NCBI RefSeq assembly: GCF_002835995.1
Contig: NZ_PJBZ01000039.1
Location: forward strand, 124,001 to 188,000
Source: Psychromonas sp. Urea-02u-13
GTDB taxonomy: Bacteria; Pseudomonadota; Gammaproteobacteria; Enterobacterales; Psychromonadaceae
DNA length: 64,000 bases
Reading direction: 5' to 3'
Below are positions 47,171 to 56,813 of this stretch, piece after piece. A model generated the notes under the pieces. That model was given only the letters and a program-made list of their open reading frames with translations, did no database searches and was not told where the DNA came from. The first letter of the stretch is position 1. Each line of letters opens with the position of its first letter. Both the position numbers and the translations under genes were made by a program.

Positions 47171-48517
47171 TTATTTCTTTTCTACTGGATCAGCCTTCGG
47201 ATCTTGCTCGATAAGGCCTGAAGATACATCCATAATATCCTGTTCAGACAATGTGCCTGCTGAATACTTAAGTTGTAACATGTTAATAATGTAATCGTAA
47301 CGTGCGTTAGCAAGTTGGTTTTCAGATGCATACAAACTACGTGTCGCATCTAATACATCAACGATAGTACGTGTACCTACTTCAAAGCCTGCTTCTGTTG
47401 CTTCAAGTGCACTGTTCGATGAAGTCACTGTTTGCTCATAAGCGGTAATCGAGCTAAGTGATGCGCGAACATTGTTATAACCACTGTTGATTTGTGCTTC
47501 AGTACTACGGAATGTTTGTACTAGATCTTCACTGGCCATTACATAACCGTATTGTGCTTGTTTAACACGTGATGTGATTGCACCACCGGTATAAATTGGC
47601 ACATTTAATTGAATGCCAATCGTACCATTACTCATATCAGTATCACGAGCATCTATATCGTAATCACTGTTGTTGTAACCAATGCCTGCAGTAAAATCAA
47701 GCGTTGGTGAATGGCCTGTCTCTGCTAAATCGATTTGCATTTTAGCCAGCTCTTTAGAGATACGTTTACCGTGTAATTGTAAGTTGTGCTCTAGTGCTTT
47801 ATTACGCCAAAACTTTACATCACCATCAATTTCTTGTGGGTCAAAAGTATCAGTATTAAGGTAAGAAATATTTAATACATCTTCACCCGTTAACTCACGT
47901 AAAACGTAGTAGCTATTAGCCAAAGAGTTTTCTGCAGAGATAAGATCTGCATTTGTTCGGTCATATTCAGCTTGTGCTTCATGTACGTCTGTAATGGCAA
48001 TTAAACCTACATCAAAACGTTGTTTAGTTTGTTCAAGCTGACGTTCAACTGCACGTTTATTGGCTTTAACTGATTTTACTGCTTCATCGGCACGTAAAAC
48101 ATCAAAGTAAGCTTTTGAAGCGCGGAACAATAGGTCTTGTGCTGCATAACCGTAAATAGTGGCGTATTGAGTCGCTTGCTTTTCAGCTAAATCAACCTGT
48201 TGCCAATATGCACCATTGTATAACGATTGTGTTAACGAAAGGTTAGCGCCGTAGTTTGAGTTTGTTGAGTCATTGCCGTTATCATCTTCACTTGTCTGTG
48301 TATAACCAGCATTTAAGCCAAAACCAACTTGTGGTAACAAAGCCGCGTCAGCTTCATTGATTTTTTCATAATAAAAGTCGTATTGTGCTTTGCTTTTAAG
48401 AATAATGGGATCTTTAATTTTTGCTGTTTGATAAACTTGCAATAAAGAATCAGCAATTGCGCTTGAATTAAAAGTAGTTAAAGCAACAATTGAAGCGATG
48501 GAGAGTCGTTTAAACAT
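47171..48517 (-). CDS. tolC: Outer membrane efflux protein TolC
   Basis: Outer-membrane channel serving multidrug efflux pumps and type I secretion. The 448-aa protein has a signal peptide (MFKRLSIASIVALTTFNSSAIA) and two OEP repeats of about 200 residues each, with typical LLQVYQTAKIKDP, QSLYNGAYWQQVDLAEKQA, VPIYTGGAITSRVKQA and GFEVGTRTIVDVLDA. The start at 48517 was chosen for its signal peptide and the AGGAAA site upstream; the open frame extends to 48568. It is divergent from nudF, as in E. coli. Confidence 0.96.
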   Translation of the reverse strand: MFKRLSIASIVALTTFNSSAIADSLLQVYQTAKIKDPIILKSKAQYDFYYEKINEADAALLPQVGFGLNAGYTQTSEDDNGNDSTNSNYGANLSLTQSLYNGAYWQQVDLAEKQATQYATIYGYAAQDLLFRASKAYFDVLRADEAVKSVKANKRAVERQLEQTKQRFDVGLIAITDVHEAQAEYDRTNADLISAENSLANSYYVLRELTGEDVLNISYLNTDTFDPQEIDGDVKFWRNKALEHNLQLHGKRISKELAKMQIDLAETGHSPTLDFTAGIGYNNSDYDIDARDTDMSNGTIGIQLNVPIYTGGAITSRVKQAQYGYVMASEDLVQTFRSTEAQINSGYNNVRASLSSITAYEQTVTSSNSALEATEAGFEVGTRTIVDVLDATRSLYASENQLANARYDYIINMLQLKYSAGTLSEQDIMDVSSGLIEQDPKADPVEKK

Positions 48518-48632
48518 TACAAAGTTTCCTATTAGGCATGCATTATTATGGTTTAAGCAGGCTACCATAATTTTGTGAAAGTGTATTATAAAAAATCAAA
48601 TGGATATCTATAAACAGAGAGGTTAGCAGATA

Positions 48633-49268
48633 ATGAACGAACATTCACTTTTGGGGCAAGCAGAACCCGTTAGTTATGGAAAAGAAGACTTAACGATTTT
48701 AAATAAGCAGCCTTTATATAAAGGTTTTTTCCAGTGTAATAAATATACCCTAAAGCATAAATTATTCGCAGGTGGTTGGAGCCCTGAAATTCAACGAGAA
48801 ATTTTTGAACGCGGACACGCAGCCGCCGTCCTACCCTACGATATCAATAACGATACTGTGGTGTTAATCGAGCAGTTTCGCTTTGGCGCAATAGAAACTG
48901 ATCAGTCTCCTTGGTTATTTGAACTTGTCGCGGGCATTATTGAAGCGGGAGAAGTTTCTGTTGAGGTGGTTAAACGAGAAGCGTTAGAAGAAGCTGGTTT
49001 AACACTGAAATCTACACAATTTATTATGAATTGTTTGTTAAGTCCGGGTGGTTCAACGGAACATGTCGATATTTATATTGGCTCAGTTGATAGTGAGCAG
49101 GCGGGTGGATTACACGGTTTAGAAGAAGAAGGTGAAGATATCCGTGTGCATGTCGTGGCAAGAGAGACTGCTTATCAGTGGATCATGGAAGGGAAAATTA
49201 ATAACTCAGCCACTGTTATTGCCTTGTTATGGTTACAAATAAATAAAAATAAAGGCTTGAAATTATAA
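48633..49268 (+). CDS. nudF: ADP-ribose pyrophosphatase
   Basis: Nudix hydrolase splitting ADP-ribose to AMP and ribose 5-phosphate. The Nudix box is complete: GIIEAGE, seven residues, then REALEEAGL (about 108-130). The 211-aa length matches E. coli NudF (209 aa). It starts the nudF-cpdA-yqiA-parE group. E. coli has yqiB between nudF and cpdA; here that gene is missing, and a 186-bp gap takes its place. Confidence 0.95.
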   Translation: MNEHSLLGQAEPVSYGKEDLTILNKQPLYKGFFQCNKYTLKHKLFAGGWSPEIQREIFERGHAAAVLPYDINNDTVVLIEQFRFGAIETDQSPWLFELVAGIIEAGEVSVEVVKREALEEAGLTLKSTQFIMNCLLSPGGSTEHVDIYIGSVDSEQAGGLHGLEEEGEDIRVHVVARETAYQWIMEGKINNSATVIALLWLQINKNKGLKL

Positions 49269-49454
49269 AAACAAATTCATTTGTTAATTTAGTGTAAAAG
49301 GAAATGAGGTATCACCTACACTTTTTACCATTAGTTCATATTCAACTGCGCACAAATGGTAAAATTTCTCACTTGCATGATGATAAATAGCGTGTTTAAT
49401 TTATAATCATTTTAACTTTTTACTGAATAAATTATTTTTAGATTAATAGGTACT

Positions 49455-50279
49455 ATGAACAGCAAAGCCGTACAATTAAAAGCAGACGCGCAGGGCGACT
49501 TAGCTTTTTTGCAGATAACAGACACTCATCTTTTTGCTGATAGAGAAAAAGACTTGCTTGGCATTAAAACGGTGCAAAGCTTTGAAGCTGTTGTTAAACA
49601 TGCAAGTAAATACAAAAATTGCCAAGCGGTATTATCAACGGGTGATCTTTCTCAAGATCATTCCGCGCAGTCCTATTCAGATTTTAGTAAACACATCAAA
49701 ACGTTAAACCTGCCATGTTACTGGTTACCCGGCAACCATGATATGCAGTCTGTTATGTTACCTAGTTTATTAGCAGAGGGTCTTGCACAAACTAAAGTAA
49801 TTGAAAGTGAGTACTGGCAAGTTATCTTATTAGATTCGCAAGTTGAAGGTGTACCACACGGTTTATTGAGTGCATTGCAACTTGAGTTTTTACAACAAAC
49901 ACTTATAGAAAATCCTAATAAAAACACATTAATTTGTGTCCATCATCATGTTCTACCGGTGGGCAGTGCATGGCTTGATCAGCATATTTTAAAAAATAAT
50001 GATGCTTTCCTTGATCTTATAAAACCCTTTTCCAATGTGGCCGCAGTGCTTTCTGGACATGTACATCAAGCGATAGATACGCTAAAAGACGGTGTTCGAT
50101 TTATTACCACCCCTTCTACTTGCGTACAATTTAAACCTAATAGCGATGATTTTTCCTTAGATAGCGTTGCACCGGGCTATCGTTACCTGCGCTTAACAGC
50201 TTCGGGTGAAATTGAAACTGTGGTTGAGCGTATTAATAAAGATGCTTTTCCAGTGGATGCTGATGCAACGGGTTATTAA
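49455..50279 (+). CDS. cpdA: 3',5'-cyclic AMP phosphodiesterase CpdA
   Basis: Calcineurin-type metallophosphoesterase that hydrolyses cAMP and so damps CRP signalling. The 274-aa protein (E. coli 275 aa) has all metal motifs: QITDTHLF (D near 23), STGDLSQD, LPGNHD, VHHHVLPVG and LSGHVHQ. It overlaps yqiA by one base (TAATG), indicating coupling. Confidence 0.95.
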   Translation: MNSKAVQLKADAQGDLAFLQITDTHLFADREKDLLGIKTVQSFEAVVKHASKYKNCQAVLSTGDLSQDHSAQSYSDFSKHIKTLNLPCYWLPGNHDMQSVMLPSLLAEGLAQTKVIESEYWQVILLDSQVEGVPHGLLSALQLEFLQQTLIENPNKNTLICVHHHVLPVGSAWLDQHILKNNDAFLDLIKPFSNVAAVLSGHVHQAIDTLKDGVRFITTPSTCVQFKPNSDDFSLDSVAPGYRYLRLTASGEIETVVERINKDAFPVDADATGY

Positions 50280-50851
50280 TGGCAAAGGTCTTATTATCAC
50301 TTCATGGTTTTCATAGCTCTCCTGCGTCCCTCAAAGCACGTCAACTTGCGACATTCCTAGCAAAACACCACCCTGAAATAATCTTTGTTTGCCCACAGCT
50401 TCCTTGTTTACCCGGTGAAATGTGGCAATTGATAGCGTCCATTTTTGAGCAATATAAAGATGATGAGATTGCTGTTGTTGGTAGTTCATTAGGTGGATAC
50501 CTGGCTACTCAGGTTGCCGAAACCTATAAAGCTAAAGTTATTTTAGTTAATCCTGCCGTTACCCCTTATTTATTATTAAAAGCGTATGCGGGAGAACAGG
50601 TTCATCCGTATTTAGAAACGCCTTATTATATTAATGAAGACTTTATGACACAGTTAAAGGCGCTTGATGTAAAAATCATCAATAGACCACAAAATAGCTG
50701 GGTACTATTACAGCAAGGTGATGAGGTTTTAGATTACCAGCAGGCAATAACAAAATACCAAGGCTGTAAAATAACCTGTGAAAAAGAAGGAGACCATAGT
50801 TTTATTGGGTTTGAACGCTTTATTCCTGATATAATTAAATTCCTCTTTTAA
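50279..50851 (+). CDS. yqiA: Esterase YqiA
   Basis: Small alpha/beta hydrolase of 190 aa. LLSLHGFHSSPASLKARQL is near the start, the nucleophile elbow is VGSSLGGYLAT (serine near 70), and the histidine is in EGDHSFIGFE near the C-terminus. E. coli YqiA shows esterase activity on model substrates; the natural substrate is unknown. It lies between cpdA and parE as in E. coli. Confidence 0.93.
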   Translation: MAKVLLSLHGFHSSPASLKARQLATFLAKHHPEIIFVCPQLPCLPGEMWQLIASIFEQYKDDEIAVVGSSLGGYLATQVAETYKAKVILVNPAVTPYLLLKAYAGEQVHPYLETPYYINEDFMTQLKALDVKIINRPQNSWVLLQQGDEVLDYQQAITKYQGCKITCEKEGDHSFIGFERFIPDIIKFLF

Positions 50852-50901
50852 GCTACTTTAAACTATATTTAGCTTCTTTCTAATCGTTAACAAGGTGCAT
50901 C

Positions 50902-52791
50902 ATGAGCGAACAATACAATTCCGATTCCATTGAAGTTTTAAACGGACTTGACCCTGTTCGTCATCGCCCGGGTATGTACACAGAAACAAATCGCCCTAAT
51001 CACCTTGCTCAAGAAGTTATAGACAACTCAGTCGATGAAGCACTTGCAGGCCATGCCACATCAATACAAGTTATTCTGCATGAAGATCAATCCTTAGAAG
51101 TTATTGATGATGGCCGAGGTATGCCAGTTGATATTCATCCCGAAGAAAAAATATCCGGTGTCGAACTTATTTTTTGTAAGTTACACGCGGGTGGTAAATT
51201 TTCAGGTAAAAACTATGAAATATCAGGTGGTTTACACGGTGTAGGTATCTCTGTTGTTAATGCTTTATCAACCCGTGTTGATGTCAGTATTCGCCGTGAT
51301 GCAAAAGTTTTTCATATTGCCTTTGAAAATGGTGATAAAGCTGAAGAACTAAGTGAAACAGGCACGTGTGGCCAACGCAATACGGGTACCAGTGTTCACT
51401 TTCGACCAGATCCTAAATACTTCGATAGTTTTAAATTCTCAGTCTCTCGTTTGTTACATTTACTTAAAGCAAAAGCGGTTTTATGCCCAGGTTTAAGCAT
51501 TAAGTTTAAAGATCGCGTTAATAAAAACAGTTATGAATGGTGTTATCAGGATGGTTTGAATGACTATCTGCTTGAAGCTGTTTCTGAAAACGAATTATTA
51601 CCCGCCACACCCTTTATTGGAAAGTTTACTGCAAACAGAGAAACAGCTGATTGGGCCGTTGTTTGGTTGCCTGAAGGTGGCGACTCTATTTCCGAGAGTT
51701 ATGTAAACCTGATTCCTACTTCACAAGGTGGCACACACGTTAACGGTTTTAGACAAGGCCTGCTCGATGCGATGCGTGAGTTTTGTGATATTCGTAATTT
51801 ACTGCCTCGTGGTATTAAAATTAGCCCAGAAGATATCTGGGAAAAGTGTGCTTATATTCTTTCTGTAAAAATTAAAGAGCCACAGTTTGCAGGGCAAACC
51901 AAAGAACGTTTATCTTCTCGTCAGTGTGCTGCTTTTGTTTCGGGTGTGGTAAAAGATGCATTTAGTCTTTGGCTTAATGCTAATGTAAATGAAGCGGAAG
52001 TATTAGCTGAGTTTTGTATTAGTAATGCACAAACACGTACGCGTAAAAGTAAAAAAGTTGCACGTAAAAAAATTACTCAAGGGCCTGCATTACCTGGGAA
52101 ATTAACCGATTGTTCAGGGCAAGATCCTGAGCGTGGAGAGCTGTTTTTAGTGGAAGGTGATTCTGCGGGCGGTTCTGCAAAACAAGCGCGTGATCGTGAA
52201 TTTCAAGCTATTTTACCGCTACGAGGCAAGATTAAAAATACTTGGGAAGATGAGTCAGATACTATTTTAAACTCAGAAGAGATACATAATATCTCTATTG
52301 CGATTGGTATCGATCCAGCTTCTTCTGATTTGTCCGGATTACGTTACGGGAAAATATGTATTCTTGCCGATGCCGATTCCGATGGTCTACATATCGCGAC
52401 ACTGATTTGTGCGCTGTTTGTGCAACATTTCCGTGCGGTTGTAGATGCAGGGCATTTCTATGTTGCCATGCCTCCTTTGTACCGTATTGATGTCGGTAAA
52501 GAAGTTTTTTATGCATTAGATGAATCAGAGAAAGAAGGCATTTTAGATAGAATTGAAGCGGAGAAGAAACGCGGTAAAGTAGGTGTGCAACGCTTTAAAG
52601 GATTGGGTGAAATGAACCCTGATCAGCTTCGTGAAACAACGATGGACCCAAACACTCGCCGTTTAGTGCAATTAACCAGTGTTGATTCTGAAAAAATGCT
52701 AGAGATGATGGATATGTTGCTTGCTAAAAAACGCGCGTCAGATAGAAAAAACTGGCTCGAAAGCAGCGGTGATATGTTATCAGTGGATTAA
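50902..52791 (+). CDS. parE: DNA topoisomerase IV subunit B
   Basis: ATPase subunit of topoisomerase IV, which unlinks daughter chromosomes. The 629-aa length matches E. coli ParE (630 aa). The GHKL ATPase has EVIDNSVDEALAGHA, DDGRGMPVDIH and GGLHGVGISVVNAL. The TOPRIM domain has LVEGDSAGGSAKQARDRE (near 415) and LADADSDGLHI (near 490), and the end has GEMNPDQLRETTMDP. No parC is in this window. The downstream gap of 173 bp has only a weak GAAGAAG/CTTCTTC hairpin at 52826-52849. Confidence 0.98.
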   Translation: MSEQYNSDSIEVLNGLDPVRHRPGMYTETNRPNHLAQEVIDNSVDEALAGHATSIQVILHEDQSLEVIDDGRGMPVDIHPEEKISGVELIFCKLHAGGKFSGKNYEISGGLHGVGISVVNALSTRVDVSIRRDAKVFHIAFENGDKAEELSETGTCGQRNTGTSVHFRPDPKYFDSFKFSVSRLLHLLKAKAVLCPGLSIKFKDRVNKNSYEWCYQDGLNDYLLEAVSENELLPATPFIGKFTANRETADWAVVWLPEGGDSISESYVNLIPTSQGGTHVNGFRQGLLDAMREFCDIRNLLPRGIKISPEDIWEKCAYILSVKIKEPQFAGQTKERLSSRQCAAFVSGVVKDAFSLWLNANVNEAEVLAEFCISNAQTRTRKSKKVARKKITQGPALPGKLTDCSGQDPERGELFLVEGDSAGGSAKQARDREFQAILPLRGKIKNTWEDESDTILNSEEIHNISIAIGIDPASSDLSGLRYGKICILADADSDGLHIATLICALFVQHFRAVVDAGHFYVAMPPLYRIDVGKEVFYALDESEKEGILDRIEAEKKRGKVGVQRFKGLGEMNPDQLRETTMDPNTRRLVQLTSVDSEKMLEMMDMLLAKKRASDRKNWLESSGDMLSVD

Positions 52792-52964
52792 TCTCTACGA
52801 GATAAATCTTCATTATTTACCTATTGAAGAAGCTGCCTGCATCTTCTTCAGTAAAACCTCCTCTTGTTAGTCGCTACTCCCCCTTTTGACCCTGCTTTAT
52901 TAAATCAGGAATAAATGCTGTTTTCTTACTATCGATCCCTTTAAACTGGTCAATTTTTTAATGA

Positions 52965-54236
52965 ATGATTAAAAGGTTTTCTATCTTGCACACTCTATCT
53001 CAATTAAATGCTGGCGAATTAGCGGGTATCAAGCGTCTTTCTCTTTCTGAAAACCTCACAGAATTCCCTCTGGCTATTTTGACATTAGCTGACAGTCTCG
53101 AAACACTTGATCTGTCTAATAACCTGCTTTCTACACTGCCTAGCGAGATCACGCAGTTACATAAATTGAAAATAATCTTTGCCTCAAATAACCGCTTTGA
53201 AACACTACCTGCAGTGCTCGGTGAATGTGAAAACTTAGAGATGGTTGGTTTCAAGTCTAATCAAATAAAGGAAGTGCCAGCCACTTCGTTGCCTAAAAAA
53301 TTACGTTGGTTAATTTTAACCGATAATAAAATTACAACATTGCCTGAGAGTTTAGGGCAGCGCCCTCGCTTACAAAAATTAGCCTTAGCAGGTAACTGCT
53401 TAACAACATTGCCCACTACGATTTCTCAATTAGTTAACCTTGAGCTTGTGCGAATCTCCGCTAACCAGTTAACTGAGTGCCCTGAGTCGTTATTAAATCT
53501 GCCTCGACTTGCTTGGCTTGCCTTTGCAGGTAATCCATTTTGTCAGTCAGAGGTAAAAATCAAGTCGGTACCCAGCATTGAAACCTCAAGTTACAGCTTA
53601 AAGAATGTGTTGGGACAGGGGGCATCAGGTGTTATTTATCAAGCAAGTTGGAATGCGCCACAATCTCAATTCCCTGAGGATATTGCTGTTAAAGTATTTA
53701 AAGGGGAAGTGACAAGTGATGGTTATCCACAAGATGAATTACAGGCTTGTTTGAAAGTGGGTAATCATGAAAATCTAGTACAATCTTTAGCTCAGGTTGA
53801 AACTACAGGTGAACTTGCTTTGATTATGGATCTAATCCCTGCTCACTATAAAAATTTAGGCCTGCCTCCTAGTTTACAAAGTTGCACCCGCGATACCTTC
53901 CCTGCTGAATTTTCTTTGTCGATTGATCACATTGATAAAATAGTAAAACAGATGCAAGCGGTGTTTGAACACTTACATTCTAATCAAGTGTGCCACGGTG
54001 ACCTATATGCGCATAATACTTTGCTGGATGAGCAGGCTAATATTATTTTTGGTGATTTTGGTGCTGCCACTATGTATCACATGTTGACAGCCACTCAACA
54101 GCAAAAAGTGAAACAAATTGAATACCGCGCACTGCAGCATTTTATTGATGATTTATTATCTATTTGTGCCAAGAAAGATAGAGAAAGTGAAGTTTATTTA
54201 TCTTTAGAAAGCATCACTGAAAAGAATATTAATTAA
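52965..54236 (+). CDS. Leucine-rich-repeat protein kinase
   Basis: A 423-aa protein fusing a eukaryote-like kinase to leucine-rich repeats. Residues 20-205 carry about seven LRRs of 22-23 residues (LETLDLSNNLLSTLPSEI, LRWLILTDNKITTLPESL, LQKLALAGNCLTTLPTTI). The kinase domain follows (about 212-405): glycine loop LGQGASGVIYQA, lysine in IAVKVFKG, catalytic loop CHGDLYAHNTL (HGD in place of HRD) and metal motif GDFGAAT. The activation segment looks short. There is no signal peptide or membrane helix, so it acts in the cytoplasm. Similar LRR-kinase proteins occur in other gammaproteobacteria, with unknown targets. No phosphatase lies nearby. Confidence 0.88.
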   Translation: MIKRFSILHTLSQLNAGELAGIKRLSLSENLTEFPLAILTLADSLETLDLSNNLLSTLPSEITQLHKLKIIFASNNRFETLPAVLGECENLEMVGFKSNQIKEVPATSLPKKLRWLILTDNKITTLPESLGQRPRLQKLALAGNCLTTLPTTISQLVNLELVRISANQLTECPESLLNLPRLAWLAFAGNPFCQSEVKIKSVPSIETSSYSLKNVLGQGASGVIYQASWNAPQSQFPEDIAVKVFKGEVTSDGYPQDELQACLKVGNHENLVQSLAQVETTGELALIMDLIPAHYKNLGLPPSLQSCTRDTFPAEFSLSIDHIDKIVKQMQAVFEHLHSNQVCHGDLYAHNTLLDEQANIIFGDFGAATMYHMLTATQQQKVKQIEYRALQHFIDDLLSICAKKDRESEVYLSLESITEKNIN

Positions 54237-54264
54237 CTAACACGCTTTTAATAGGTTCCTATTA

Positions 54265-54311
54265 ACACTTACATAATGGCTAACTAGCCGGTATGTAAGT
54301 GTTTTTTTTTG
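54265..54311 (+). terminator. Terminator of the LRR kinase gene
   Basis: Stem ACACTTACATA/TATGTAAGTGT with a 16-base loop and a run of T. Confidence 0.92.
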
Positions 54312-54461
54312 CCTTTTAAGACGAAAAAACAAGCTAAACGTGGTTATTCTACTTAATTCTAATAATAACCTTTATTAAACAGCAATTTAATGAAGTTAGT
54401 TTGTAAATTTCTTCTATAGTTTATCTATCAAAAATTCAAAATAAATCTAATAGGGAATAAG

Positions 54462-56348
54462 ATGGCCAATTTAAGTTTTTCTCAAAAAATAACAGTCGCT
54501 TCTGCTGTGATAATCACAATAGGTTTGATTATTTTGTCGATTGTAAATTATGAGATCGTAAAACAAAATACTCAGGAAAACCTACAAAGTAATTTACAGG
54601 AAACCTCTAATACAGCATCTATTAATATTGCTAACTGGTTAAATGGGAAATTATTGGCGATTCAGTCTGTTGCGAATGTGACAGAGGGGATTTCGACGGA
54701 CATGGATCGTTCACTGCTTTCTATTGTCCAAAAATCTAATGAATTCATTTCTGTTTATGTTGCGAGTGAGCAAGCGGATATGGTGATGGATGATCCTAAG
54801 GCACTGCTTCCCGCCGATTATGATCCGCGTATTCGTCCTTGGTATATTGCGGCTAAAAAATTAGGGCAGGGTTCTTTCACTGAACCTTATATTGATGTCA
54901 CTACTGGTGGCCTAGTGATTTCTGCTTTAGCACCGATTAAAAATAATGGTCAATTTACGGGTGTAAGCGCTGGCGACATTTCATTAAATTATATTTCTGA
55001 AATGTTAAAACTGGTTAATTTTTCAAATACAGGGCAAGTGTTCTTAGTCTCGAAAGAAGGTCAGATACTAGTTCACAATGACAGCAACATGTATGGGAAA
55101 AACCTCAGAGATATCTACCCTGAACATGATATTAAATTGCAGTCAAAATTAGTGAAGAAGCAGCGCGCAGGCAAAGACTACCTTGTGGGTTATTATGCAA
55201 TAAAGGGTGTGCCCTCACTTGATTGGTATTTAGCTGTTGAAGTTGATGAAAATAAAGCGTTTTCATCAATGGATGATATCCGTAATGGTTCGTTAATATT
55301 AACGCCTGTTGCAGTTATTATGACCATTATTTTATTAAGCCTTTTATTAAGCCGTTTAACAAAACCGTTAAGAGAGTTAAAGGTAGCGATGCAAGACATT
55401 GCGGAAGGTGATGCTGATTTAACACAGCGTTTACAGGTTACTACAAAAGACGAATTAGGTGAGCTCGCTAAACACTTTAATCGCTTTGTAGAAAATATTC
55501 ACTTGATGATGCAAGACTTTAAAGTGCAGTCTGATGATATGACGATTATTGCACAGCAAATGAATGATATTTCAGAGCAAAGTAAACATGAAATGGGGCA
55601 GCAACGACAAGAAACAGAACAAGTTGCAACGGCTGTTGCTGAAATGTCTGCGGCTGCCGCGGAGATTGCACTCAATGCACAGGGCGCTGCCGCTGCTGCT
55701 CATGATGCTGACGAAGAAGGCTTAGTGATAAATCAAGTGGTGGAAGAGGCAATTTCTTCTATCCAAGGGTTAGCAGACAATCTCACTTCAGCAGAAAAAG
55801 ATATTGCCGACTTAGAAGTTGAAGTTGCCGGCATTAGTACTGTTTTAGACGTTATTCGAGGCATTGCGGATCAAACTAACTTATTAGCGTTAAATGCGGC
55901 AATAGAAGCTGCTCGAGCGGGAGAGCAGGGTCGTGGTTTTGCAGTCGTTGCCGATGAAGTAAGAAGCTTAGCGGGTAAAACCCAAGAAAGTACTAAAGTC
56001 ATCAATGCAAAAATTGAAAGCTTACAAAATGGTGCACATCGCGCGGTTGAATCAATGAAGAAAAGCCGAACAACCAGTGATGTTAGTGTACAAAAAGCAG
56101 GAGAAGCGGGCGCTTCATTAGGAAAAATATCAGAATCGGTTTCACGTATTTCAGATATGAATCTACAGATTGCGACTGCCTCTGAAGAGCAGACTAATGT
56201 TACCGAAGAAATAGCGCGTAACGTGACTAATATTTCAGACTCAACGGAAAGAACCTATGAAGGTGCTAATCAAACGGTCAGCACGAGTCAGCAACTGTCT
56301 GGTATTGGTGAGAATATTAATAAAGAAATTAATAAGTTTATTATCTAG
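54462..56348 (+). CDS. Methyl-accepting chemotaxis protein with periplasmic Cache sensor
   Basis: A 628-aa chemoreceptor. Helix 1 (about 10-31) and helix 2 (about 277-299) flank a double-Cache sensor ([20 protein letters not shown], about 120-140; [19 protein letters not shown]), a fold that often binds amino acids or organic acids. A HAMP domain (about 300-355) is followed by the signalling hairpin [20 protein letters not shown], the most conserved MCP tip. No CheR-docking pentapeptide is seen at the C-terminus. The ligand is unknown. Monocistronic, with a good terminator. Confidence 0.94.
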   Translation: MANLSFSQKITVASAVIITIGLIILSIVNYEIVKQNTQENLQSNLQETSNTASINIANWLNGKLLAIQSVANVTEGISTDMDRSLLSIVQKSNEFISVYVASEQADMVMDDPKALLPADYDPRIRPWYIAAKKLGQGSFTEPYIDVTTGGLVISALAPIKNNGQFTGVSAGDISLNYISEMLKLVNFSNTGQVFLVSKEGQILVHNDSNMYGKNLRDIYPEHDIKLQSKLVKKQRAGKDYLVGYYAIKGVPSLDWYLAVEVDENKAFSSMDDIRNGSLILTPVAVIMTIILLSLLLSRLTKPLRELKVAMQDIAEGDADLTQRLQVTTKDELGELAKHFNRFVENIHLMMQDFKVQSDDMTIIAQQMNDISEQSKHEMGQQRQETEQVATAVAEMSAAAAEIALNAQGAAAAAHDADEEGLVINQVVEEAISSIQGLADNLTSAEKDIADLEVEVAGISTVLDVIRGIADQTNLLALNAAIEAARAGEQGRGFAVVADEVRSLAGKTQESTKVINAKIESLQNGAHRAVESMKKSRTTSDVSVQKAGEAGASLGKISESVSRISDMNLQIATASEEQTNVTEEIARNVTNISDSTERTYEGANQTVSTSQQLSGIGENINKEINKFII

Positions 56349-56369
56349 TCTGCAATAACAATACCCTCA

Positions 56370-56400
56370 AAAAGCCATTATTAGTTTAATAATGGCTTTT
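56370..56400 (+). terminator. MCP gene terminator
   Basis: A 14-bp perfect stem (AAAAGCCATTATTA/TAATAATGGCTTTT) with a 3-base loop, just after the stop codon. Confidence 0.92.
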
Positions 56401-56768
56401 TATTGTCTAGTTCCTAACCCTATATTTATACCTATACCCTACCCCTTTAGCGCTTTTCTCTTTGTGATTAATAAATTCATTTATCGTACTGCCATAGCCT
56501 ATTACTAATGTTATCACAACACTAAATTCCACTTTTTCGTCGTAAATTTAGGGCGTTAAACTAATTAGTGCCAACTGTCTTGAAAAACACCGGGCATAAG
56601 AACGCCTTCTTGTTATGGCGAGGGAGGGGGCTTTCAAACAGGTTTATAGCGAATGGTATCCGCTCATGCTGCGGATTTATAGGTCGGTATAATAAAGAGA
56701 GTGGAATCGACAAATTAAGTGCAGTGTAAGCTTACGTTGTTAGTAACTAGATAAAAGTGCCAAAAATA
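56401..56768. other. Unexplained intergenic region between the two chemoreceptor genes
   Basis: About 370 bp without an ORF. The stretch 56573-56700 is less AT-rich than its surroundings and holds several short inverted repeats, such as CGCC/GGCG and TCCGC/GCGGA. A longer pair, TGTCTTGAAA and TTTCAAACA, encloses one of them. I do not recognise a known RNA or element. Confidence 0.5.
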
Positions 56769-56795
56769 AAAAAACGGCTCTATGAGCCGTTTTTT
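56769..56795 (-). terminator. Terminator of the second chemoreceptor gene
   Basis: A 12-bp perfect stem (AAAAAACGGCTC/GAGCCGTTTTTT) with a 3-base loop, 18 bp past the stop codon on the minus strand. Confidence 0.93.
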
Positions 56796-56813
56796 GGTGG
56801 GAAAATGGGGGAG

